Below are positions 12,501 to 24,500 of a stretch of 64,000 nucleotides of DNA, piece after piece. The notes under the pieces were generated by a model, which did not search any database, was not told where the DNA came from, and saw only the letters and a list, made by a program, of their open reading frames with translations. Both the position numbers and the translations under genes were made by a program. The stretch spans positions 18,475,434 to 18,539,433 of the forward strand of contig NC_133476.1 in NCBI RefSeq assembly GCF_025370935.1, given 5' to 3'. Source of the DNA: Choristoneura fumiferana. Its lineage: Eukaryota > Arthropoda > Insecta > Lepidoptera > Tortricidae. Position 1 is the stretch's first letter, and the number at the start of each line of letters is the position of its first letter.

Positions 12501-15500
12501 GATAGGAAGTAGACGTCGGCTCGATACATTCCGTTGTGGTGCTCCCGAATGAAGATTGGAAGCTCAGAGCAGAATACCTGGTTGACAGAAATGGATTTTC
12601 AGACCGAATCTTTAAGTTGTATTTTTTAAAATAATCGATTTCTTCTTTTTTCCTCACTCAAACGAAATAATAAGTTGATATGGAAAGTTGGTTTCTTTGG
12701 ATCTTAGATCTCTCTATACTTAGATCAAAAATCTAGTACTTGGTATAGTTACATCTATGATTCACTCAGAACAATTTGACGTAATATGAAGCAATCCTGG
12801 CATTTTTTAACACTAATTGTTATTTAACTTTACTGACAATTTTAACTTAATATGAAGCAATACTGATTTTTTAAACACTAATTTGTATTTAACTATACTG
12901 TGAATTTTAATTGCATCTAACTCCTGGTCAGCACTTAACTTCCAATTAACCCGTCGAACGCTCTGCGCAGCACAGTGGCGCGTATCTAAGTACTCGTGAT
13001 TAGTCAATTTTTGTTACTAGTTTAGATCACCCTTTAACATAGGGTACTAGTCCAAAATTACCCAAAAAAAGTCGTTGGTCGAGCGACGGGTTAAATAGTA
13101 ACAACAATCAGAAACTCGTGCCAAGTAAAACAATAGTAAAGTCTGGCCTATTGGCGCCACTGTGGATCAACAATGACGACAATTTTATAGGTATAGTGTA
13201 ATTACTTCTACATGAATTAATTTTCTAACGTATTGATTGGATTAATTATTGGGGTAGGTATAAATATTGTGTACATCCATACCAAAGTACAAGTTTTCAG
13301 TACTAAGAGGCTATAAGCTAAGCTGAAGACCGATGGCAAACAGACAGACTAACGGATGGATATAGTAATAGTGTAAGAATTTCATTCATGTAATTTTTAG
13401 TATGAAAGCATAAAGATAACAAAATTGATAAAGATAATGATGCCAAAGATATCAGTACTCACATTGATGACAGCAAAGATGTTCTGGAAGGTCATGTTGG
13501 TGAGGAACATGAAGATGGCACCGTTGATATTCATGACACCGTCCTGATCGAGATGCTGCCCGAAGAAGATCACTCCGATCAGTATTGACACCATCTAAAT
13601 ACATCACCGGTTAATTAATAAACAACGCTGCTTGTGGAAACGTACAAAATATTAGGTAACGAGAAAGCTAAATACATAAATAGATAAATAAATAAATTCG
13701 TTTATTAACTCCACCACAATACAGTTTATACAGTGACAAGTAATGATATGCATAGGTAACTAAACTCAATGTGAAAAATCCGGGAATTTTTACTACGATA
13801 GTTGTCATCTGTTGCAGACAGAGAGTCAAAATGACAGTGTAGCGACATTAATAAGGTTCCGTTTGCCACCTTCGGGTACGGAACCCTCAATACTGTCTGG
13901 ATATTGGTGGAAAGGAACATTTCATGTACATATTTATGTAATGATGAAAACCTACACGTGAGAAGAAAAAGGCATTTTGTGGATTACCAAATAAAGCCAC
14001 TGCTCTACAAAACAAAAGTAGCTTAATTTTAGTTTCTTTCTTTCTTTATATACAAAATAGGCCTCCGTTTGCCCACAAATTTTACGCCTATGGTAAGCGA
14101 AGATATAGACTAAGATGAGCACGCTTCCCTATATAATGTACCCCATTCACCGTAGATCTTAAGACGGTCAGATTCCCTGATAGCTATCAGAGAACGCAGA
14201 CGCAGGCAGGGAATTCCACCCCTCAGCTCTCCGGATAATAAAAGACGAGCGAAAACGCTTATGCGAATTTCAGGGATGCTGACAACTTTAATGTGAAAAC
14301 CCCGCCTACTTCTGGCTTATTTATAGCCAACACAAGAGTTCAATAATAAATTAGTGTCCTGTGCTGGAAAACGAAGTGAAAGAGCTTCCATTAAAAGAAA
14401 TCCTAACTCGGTGCATTCTTCCATTTGGGAGTATTTTGCAACGTTGTATTTAGATAGATAATCCAATCTTCGGCTCATACTCACAATAGTCTGCAGGAAC
14501 CGCACTTTGATGAGCATAGGCTCTTTAGTCACGGAGAGCCAGGAGCGCCAGAGCACTGCTCGGAACTGGGCCCACCACGACACCTTGTAGGGGGACCGGC
14601 GCTTGCGCAAGCTCGTGTTGTTCCAGGCCGTCTCCGCCCAGCCTGCTGAGATCTTGCGCTGGTTCAGAGAAGGAAATTGTAAGAAGAGAGTAATATCAAA
14701 ATAGGCAAGGTAGGAAGAAATTAATAATATTTTTGATTAAAGCGAGTTAACGAATTAAAACATCAAAATGTTCATCACAGGTTAATGAACTCTATCAAGC
14801 ATCAATAGTTTTTATTTTATTTGATTGTTTAGTTAGATAATTCAGCTCTTATAAATGATAGAAACTGACTTTTAAATTAGTTCTCCATTGTCTTGGTCCA
14901 CTGTATGGTACAGGGCTCTTCTCAAAATAGGAGGACTACGACTTCAGTTCCCACACGGACTCAGTGCGGACTGTGAAACTTCACACACTTCATTGAATCT
15001 CTCCGCATTAATTTCCACTCATTGTCGTTCTTCACTTTCAATTTCTAACAAATTGTCGTAAATGAATTCCGAAAAACTCAGAGATGCAAACCCAAGCTCG
15101 AACCCACTGGATGTCAATACACTTTGAATTTATAGTTATTCAAATCCCAGAATCTTACCTCATGGAGCAATGCGTTTTCAGCCTCAGCAGCTATACTGCA
15201 GCCTAGTTCTGACTTGGCAAAAGCCGTGCACACTGTGTCCACGGTGTGTCTAGTGGTCTCTTCGCGGCCTGGCACGCCAGCCAGGATCTGTATGAAGTGG
15301 TCTGCTGGGTTGTAGTTAGCTGGGCAAGCGGCTCCTAACCTGGTAGAAATATGACAAATTTAATTTAAAAAAAAAATAGGTACCTTCATAGCGTTGAATT
15401 ATATCGCCGATGATACTGCAATGTCGCGTACCTAACCAACAAAAAAGTAGCAGAGATTTTGCTTCTGGTATATATTTTTTAAACACAAAGACATTTAATT

Positions 15501-18500
15501 TTAAGGCTCTCCTGCTGGTTACGCTACATTGCAGTATCATCGACGATATTATAATATACCTACTGAGCGGCAAAAAATCTAGCCCTCAAATGTATGCAGT
15601 AATAAATAGGTAATTTTGTATTTTGTAGGCCAAATTTTGTGCCGCTGAGCATATTTTTGCTCCATTATCGCATTGAGGCATAGACAGAAAGACATAACAA
15701 ATAAAGATTTGCAAACTTTTCTTATTGCTTAATAGAAAAAAAAACGACCAAGAGCGTGTCGGACACGCCCGAAATAGGGTTCCGTAGCCATTACGAAAAA
15801 AATTAGTAATATTTTTCTAAGGATTTCGTATTTTGTACGGAATATTCTAAGTTTAGGTATATTTTACACCTTAGGCTGCTATTTACTCTTAAACTACTAA
15901 TAATTGTCAAAAAAACTTAACCGTTATAGTTTTCCTTGTAAGTTTGATATACTTCCTATCCTGAATTATATATCCTGAATTTTTTCAAATTTTTCTACCC
16001 ACCGGTTTAGATTTTAGAGGGGGGGACGCCCGATTTTAACGAAAATTTGCACTTTAAAGTTGAATATTTTGTAAACAGATCACTGAGTCGAAAAATCGGC
16101 TTAGCAACCCCGTAATGGTTTTAAAAAACTATCCAACGATACCCCACACTACATGGTTGGATGAGAAAAAAAAATCACCCCCACTTTACGTCTAAGGGAG
16201 GTACTCTAAAAACATTTTTTTTTATTTTTATTGTACTATTTTGTCGGCATAGTTTACATATACATTATATTTGTGCAAAATTACAGCTTTCTAGCATTGA
16301 TAGTCCCTGAGCAAAGCCGCGGACGGACGGACGGACAGACAGACAGACAGACATGGCGAAACTATAAGGGTTCCGTTTTTGCCATTTGGGTACGGAACCC
16401 TAAAAAGGAAATTTTTGCCCATCAATGAACAATCATAAGCAATTACAAATAAAAATGCATAAAAGACACTATCCGTATAAATGATGCGTCAAATTAAAGT
16501 TTAACTAGTGCAGATAGTACTAATTACTGTCAAAATCATCTCTTAAAGATACTTACTCCCTAAAGAAGTCCGTAGCCTGGTCTGGCGAGCCGAGGAAGGC
16601 GACTCTGCCATCAGCCATGATCAGAAGCTTGTCGAACATGGCGTACAACTCTGATGATGGCTGGTGGATGGTGCACACCACTGTCTTTCCCTTTTGTGCA
16701 AGACCTTTGAGTACCTGTACGGAGCAATGCGCTAGTCAGTTGGTGAAGAATATCATCATAAGAATAAGACCATCCAGGCCAGGGATAATTGGAAATAATT
16801 CCGATCCGCATTGGCGATCCCTTACTTCAAAATAATGTCATGTATAACATAATAGGGTCTCGTGGACTCCTTTTTGTACGAATCGCATACACTTCGCGGC
16901 GATCGGGGCACACCTGCAAAATATACACGGCACACTGGTGTGCTGCGGCACACCGGTTGAAAACCTCTGGCATAGCGACACGCAGCCCTATTGAAAAACT
17001 CCACAAATATATTATTACTTATTAGAACCCGCTACTGCTAAACCCTTTAACATTATTTCAACACAAACGAGCTATTCCAGTAGACATCATGTTCAAGTGT
17101 TTCACCTGTATGACATTCTGCGCCATGAAAGAGTCCAGGCCGGAGGTCGGCTCGTCGCAGAACATGAGGGGAGGGTCCGTGAGAACCTCGCTCGCGAAAG
17201 AGAGGCGCTTCATCTCACCGCCTGATATGCCCTTGAGTCGGCCAGGTATGCCGATCACGGTGTTTTGACACTTTGATAGCGCTAGCTGGAAGGGAAAACT
17301 AGATGTAATGCCGTATTTTGGTGGTCTCTCAGCTGTGTACGGAATCGTAGCTTAACATTTTTTTTATTATTCTTTCTAAATTGTAAAAAACTTTTTTTTG
17401 TAATTGAATTTTTTCTTTCGTTTTTTCTCTATAAACTGCATTCATTTATTTTATAACACCGGGTAACATGTAGAATTTATTTATATTCGGAATATTTTGT
17501 CTGTAATTATAATTTGCAGGTGGTAGGACCTTGTGCAAGGTCCGCCCGGTTTAATACCACCATCTTGCTCGCTAATCCTGCCGTGAAGCAGCAGTGCTTG
17601 CACTGTTGTCTTTCGGCGTGGAGAGTAAGACAGCCGGTGAAATTACTGGCACTTGAGATATCCCATCTTATTTCGGCCTCTAGGTTGGCAACGCATCTGC
17701 AATACCCCTGGTGTTGCAGATGTTTATGGGCGGTGGTGATCTCTTTCCATCAGGAGACCCACTTGCTCGTTTGCCATCCAGTCAGATAAAAATAAAAAAA
17801 TAAAAATATCTCAACATAAAATACCTATACATGCTGGATTATTGAGATAATTAAAAGTAACAACCAACAGAAGTAAAACTATGCTTAACTAACTAAAACA
17901 AAACAAATAAGATTATCATTATTTGAGATTCAAAATCAAAATCTTAAATCCATCATTTCATAGTCAAGTGAATTAACACTAGTAATCCAAAACAAGCTCC
18001 CTATTCGTTGAACTAAATAACTACCTACGTAAAAGCTAGGTAAGCCCAATAAAAACACCGTAACATTTCATTGAACCCATTGACGTGTCTGCTTCGGACC
18101 ACGTGGGCTCAAAGCCGAAACCTGTTTCCAGAACGCATTCGAGTAACTTTCCCTAATCAATATTTAATTACAGCTGATAAACTTAAATAGTACAATAAAA
18201 AAACCTAGTTCTTTAAAGATTAAAAAACTACTTTCTAATCGATCAAATAGGACCAAGAATCCGTTTATACTACAGTGAAAAATTATCCTATCGAATAACA
18301 TGTGCATGAGAAAATAAAGCTTCATTGTGGTCCAGTGTACTAGCGACACCTCTAACCGATAGAAATGCAAGCGCATAGAGCACTCCTCGGGAAAATCTAC
18401 GACTAAGATTGCTGACCCACTTGTTTATTAACGAGTACTATTTACTTAGTATGTATATCGGTTAAATTATGATCAGTGGCGAGTGGCTTAACAATCTTGG

Positions 18501-21500
18501 TTCGCGATGTCTTGTCTGCACAAAAACACAACACTGACAAGGAGTCCGACTAAGAAGTAACACACGCAATACCTAACCATTTAAAATAAATACATACGTA
18601 ACTACATATAGGGCTATATATACGGTGATTTTTAATCGGTGATCAGGAATAACTAAAAGCGATAAGGACGGTCATACTGAACAAACGGGGTAACAAAATC
18701 AGCTATTTCATAGAAAACCTCGGCATCTCACCAGCCTCAATGAATGAAACCAGGCATTTCCGATTTTCGTATTGGTCCCATGGGAAAAGTTATTCAGTAT
18801 GACCGTCTTTATCGCTTTTTGTTATTCCTGATCACCGATTAAAAATCACCGTGTATAAAAAGGTACCTTTATATAGCAGGTTCTATGGATGTCTGAGCTG
18901 AACAAGCTGACAAGGCATTTACGAACATGACAAGTCAAATCAGGCGCCGGCCCTGCAGGGCTACTACGAAACTCGAAGTTCGTGTCATACGATCCCTGTG
19001 ACACTTATACTATTTAATACGAGAGCGAGAGGGACAGTACGATACGAACATCGAGTTTCGAGTTTCGTAGTAGCCCTGCAGGGGTAGAGCAGAGGGCCTA
19101 CTCCGAAATTGCTGGAAGAGCGGTCGCTCTAGGTGCCAAATGGCAAAGGGCGCCACTCCAGTTTTTAAAGCAAAATAAAATTATGATGGCGCCTTTTGAG
19201 AGGCAGGGAAGCGGTGTAGATTACTCGCTCTACCTAGAGCAGGCGCTGAGTCAAACAATTTGACAAAGCTTGAACTGATTTTTAACGCTAGTACCGTATA
19301 AATACATGTTTTAAACTTTTAAACTTTTTGTTCTGAACACGACTCTATTGCTAACGGCGTAGAAGCGTGTTCAGATATTTTTGATCATATTTTTGCTCAC
19401 AAGTTTATGAACTTGACTGTACCTACTTAAATGTCGCAAATAAGTGTTGGCATGCATGAAAAACCTGCAAATACCTACACTAACTTACCTCTTGAATGAC
19501 TTCTGACACTCGACGCATGCGTTGAGCGTAGGGTATGTGGCGGTCCATACGAACTAGAGCCTGTTCAAATATAAAATTAGATTAATATCCTTATATAGAT
19601 ATAATTTTGAAGAAAAAAAAATTACAAAGTCAATGATCTCGCACAGCATCATAAATTTGAGCAAATAGATACATACATGCTCTCTACGTAATTTTAAGGA
19701 AATGTGGATTATTACATTTGAAATTACCACGAGCTTTACGGTGCAGGAAAACATCGTGAGGAAACCTGCACACACCTGTAAAGTAATTCAATGGTATGTG
19801 TAAAGTTTTCAATCTGCACTGGACCCGCGTGGGAAAGCTACGGCCCATGCCCTCTCACTCTGAGAGGAGGCCTGTGCCCAGCAGTAAGACGTAAATAGGC
19901 TGGGATGATGTGGATTTTTTGGGTAATTAATTGACACGGGAAATCGGAAAACAGAAATCTTCATAAAATTAGGTAATTTTCTTCACTTTAACGGATTCGC
20001 AGTTATAAATTACATGTTTTTTTTATGTGCAAATAATCCGCTGCATTACCTACACCGCGACTTATACAATATTAATTAATTGATCAGTAGGTATGATAAA
20101 GAAAAATGTAATTACTCAATTTGCATCAAGTTTTTGCCGTGTCTAGTTTTTGTTTAACCTTTATTATTACACAGAGCAAATAATAAAAGAATGTAAGTTA
20201 ACATTACAAACTTTGTTTGTTTGTTTATACTCTTTATTCCACAAAAAGGTTACATAAATAAAACTAGTGTTAAGTACAAAGGCGGACTTATCCCTGCAGG
20301 GATCTCTGCCAGTCAACCTTAATGTTATCTTGTATATTTAATTCCACAATCAACGTCGCAATTTATTCGCCTCTCCCGTTGTAAACAAGCGCACATTTTT
20401 ATGTGTTTTCACGGTTTTTCGTAGATTATTCGTAGATTACAATACTCAGCATTGAAATATTATCCTATTTGAACCACCATCTGAGCAATTACCTGCCTGG
20501 TACTGTGGCTTTTTAGCCATATGAGTGGTCGCGTTTTAGCTCGTATGACAATTTACTTCTCTTATTATTTGTTCTGTGGCTTTAACTACAAAAAGCTAAT
20601 TCGATTAGAGCCATACGGAATCCTGTGGTTTAAATTAATTAGTGGACGGCCTCGCGGGATGTTCAATACCTATTATGACATGACCCAACATGGCGTCCGT
20701 TCAAAAGGCACGCTGTGGAAGCATTGCAGCTTTCTAAATTAAAAGGTAGACAGTTTGATTGATATGTGATCTCGTTCTGACCGCTCTATTTGTCCTGGCT
20801 TAGGAGATGCTGGCCGGCAACAAGTTGGCTCTTGATTCAGCGACGATTGTGCATCATGAAGTGATTAAAAGACAGATTGATTCAATAAGCGATAATAGTG
20901 TTATAAGAAGTATTGTGTACCTACTTGTGTACAAAATATTATAAGGTTCCTGTATGAGAGCGGCACTCACACAGTGACAAGTGACATTACTTTCGTTCAA
21001 TTCATTCGTGTCAGCTCTTGTGAAACAACTTTTACCCAAATTTTTGTAAAACACAAAACAGTTTTGCTGCAAACTTTTTATGTTGACTGTACATTTTATT
21101 GACTAAAGGTGCTTGCATTGTCATTCAGCATACAAATACCTGCACCAAATTTCAAGCCAATCCGACCACTGGTGGGACATACTAGGCTGGAATGATGATC
21201 ACCTAAAATAATGGAGCTACAGTTGCGGGTGCAGTACAGTCACCTGCACCAATATCTGACACAACAAAGCGTGCATATCTGATACGACTCTATTTCTAGA
21301 GCCGGTAGGACGTGTCAAATATTTATCCACGCTCCACTGTGGCAGATGCGGGTGATTGTGGGAAACCTTTATGTGTGCCAAATCAAAATGAATCTCACCT
21401 GAAACACCAAGTGCTCCCTGACTGTGAGCGTGCCAATGAACAAGTCCTGCTGCTGCACGTACGCCGACAGCGCCGTCAAGGCTTCCGGCGTCGCCGGCTG

Positions 21501-24500
21501 CCCGTTGAGAGCCCGAGTACCACTGGACACCACCCCGCTGGGCGTGCGGAAGGTCAGGGTGTTGAGGAGCGTGGTCTTTCCAGCCCCTGAGGAGCCCATG
21601 ATGGCGAGAAGCTCGCCGGGGTATGCGGCGCCGTTTACTATTAGAGGAAAATTACTAGGATTTTTTTTATTCGACTGGATGGCAAAGAGCAAGTGGGTCA
21701 CCTGATGGTAAGAGATTACCACCGCCCATAGACACCTGCAACACCAGGGGGATTGCAGATGCGTTGCCAACCTAGAGGCCTAAGATGGGATACCTAAAGT
21801 GCCAGTAATTTCACCGGCTGTCTTACTCTCCACGCCGAAACACAACAATGCAAGCACTGCTATTTCACGGCAGGATTAGCGAGCAAGATGGTGGTAGCAA
21901 TCCGGGCGGACCTTGCACAAGGTCCTACCACCTGCAATCGGATGCAGTCGGATGTAACTACCCTGGTTCAGTATTGCTTGAGAGGCACCAGTTACTTATA
22001 CTTACTTATGTGAAAGATATTGGTAATCCGACTGTCTATTCCAACCTGCTCTTGCCTGCTCCACTTTTTTGACAGTTGGGCCAAACGGTACCTACTTACT
22101 AAAATAGTGACTTTCTTAGCCAACTGTGCAAACGAGCATGCGGGTCACCTGACGGGAAACAATCATTGACGTCCATAAACACCAGCAACACACAGAGGTC
22201 GCCGGGCCTTTGAGAAATTCAACAGAGACATTCAACAGAGCCAGTCCAAATTTGTTCTAAAAGTAAATCAATATTTTTTCGTAAATCAGTATCTAGATAA
22301 GTACAACCCTGAACACCCTTCCTCTATCTTTTTGTTATTGTTATTGTGAAAGCTGCCCTGCTGCTTACCGCTCTTTAATAGCTGCTTCCTCTGCTGGAAC
22401 ATGCGGTGTGACGAGGCCTTCCAGAAGTTCCAGAACCTTCTGGTCCGGGATCTGTTCTCGGTGGCAAATGCATTGATGTCCGCCCAGGTGTATGTAACCT
22501 TTTCAATGCCACCGATGGCGCCATAGTTACGCTGTGGTATCGTGAGAGTCACTTCGCCGCCACTCACGCGAGGAGTTTGAGTAGGAGAAGTCTGGGGGAA
22601 AATTCTTGATCATTGACGTTTTGTGGATATTGACACCGAATGAGGCCCTAGCGATGGGGCGAAATAATATCATGGGACAATTGATACCAATCGAACTAGT
22701 CCCGAACTAAGAAAAGCTTATATTATGGGTAGTGGCAACGGAAAAAATCTTAAATAGATAAAAATACTTGAATACATATTAAACATCATTACATCAAACA
22801 TTATAGGTACATCATAATCATAAATAACGGAGTTCTGAGGTAACAAACATAAATAAACATTCAATCAAATTGTTAACCACTTTTTTTGAAGTTGGTTAAA
22901 AGCCACGTGATGCTCTATTGACTACTTACGAGTAGGTATGCTCAAAATAATCGTGAAGCTACTTTTTATAAAATGTCAAATTACATTGAAATTACTCCTC
23001 ACACCGGATAGGATAGACCCGTCAGTATTTTGGACTCAAACAAGATTAAAAAAACCACTAATGGATACTTAAAAATAACGTTGTGCATATAAAATTAAAG
23101 CACAAAATAACTTTTTGCGCCTCAAATAAACACGTCATCATAAATAATAACCCTACAATATACCTACTCGTAGAACATCAATTTACCATCAGCATCAAAT
23201 ATGCCTCTAGGCAACGATCTACCTATGTAATATTTAAGTCTACTCTAGGACGTTACATTCTGACTGAGTGGTCGTGGTTTCAATACTCAATATTTTATTC
23301 GAATCGAATGAGGATCAGTCAGTAGTGAACCATCATGATGAATTTCTCGGGAAAATAGTGGTTTTCCCTTGCCTTCCGCACCCCAGGGGTGGCATCCAAA
23401 GTTTGTACAAAGTTGACAATAGAGAGCGTTGCTCCATTCTCACATTAGATGCCTTAGTCTCTTTTTACGGCACCCACGGGAAGAGAACTTAAAACCGCGC
23501 ACGGCACGGACTATAAGTACCGGCTAATCTTATTCATTGCAATGAAAGTCCATTACTGATAATTATTACAATACTTGTACCTGGGTAGTAAATAGAAACA
23601 GGGGTTTGAGTTTTTAGTAGTAACTCGTCGTGTATTTTATTTGCTCAATCACCATTAACTTGAACTGATGAGGAAGACCAAGACCACAGTCACTTTAACA
23701 CAGTTGCTAAGCAATCTATGCTCCCATCCGTTGCAATGAATAGGTATGATAAATTGCAACGGATTATGAAGCACCAGGAAGACTCCTCAATAATTTACGT
23801 GTCTGCATTGGAAAAGCAATCTTTTGTAAAAAGTAGAGAGCATGGCATTAAGCTTATAAAAGCAAAAAATAAGATGAAAATATTTCTCTACCAATTTGGA
23901 CCTATAATTCACCTTACCTACAAACTAGATATTGGGCTTTGTATAATACTCTAAATACTGGATCATGATGCTGAAGCACCGACTTCAAACTGGTAAACAA
24001 TTATTTTCATAGTTTTAGTACTCGGTAAAATGTTTTTTTTTTTTAATATTAAGTATAAGTTTTTTTTTACGGTTTGGTTCAAAAATAGAATACATGTCTA
24101 ACAAAGCGGGCTTTGTTTACGTAAATACCCAATCGCTTTGCAACGTAGAAAATTACCTGCTCAGCATTATCCACGTCGGCTAACAGGGGCTGTCGCGAAT
24201 CTGACACCGCGGCAAGGGGCCGAAAGCACATTGCCACCAGGCGCACGTACGATACAAGAAGCCAGAAAATATCCAATACGAATGATATCATTTGGAGTTT
24301 AGATGATATTGACTATCTGTAAAATTTCGAGGAACATTCGACGAATTGAATAAGTATTCCGTTCGCTGAAAAAGTTTGCGTGTTCCAACCGAATTATGTA
24401 GGTACCTACATGCCCTAATTTTACCTATATATTATTTTAGGTAGCAGTTGTCTCTGATCTCAGATGAGAGCGTCCCAATTTGTTTTAAATTCTATTGGTA

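Noticed and set aside
20521..20742. 73-codon plus-strand frame in white intron
   Set aside because: No recognisable motif, splice context or family resemblance.
21424..21705. Plus-strand open frame of 93 codons
   Set aside because: Antisense to white exon 3 and running into the retroelement; no protein-like features.
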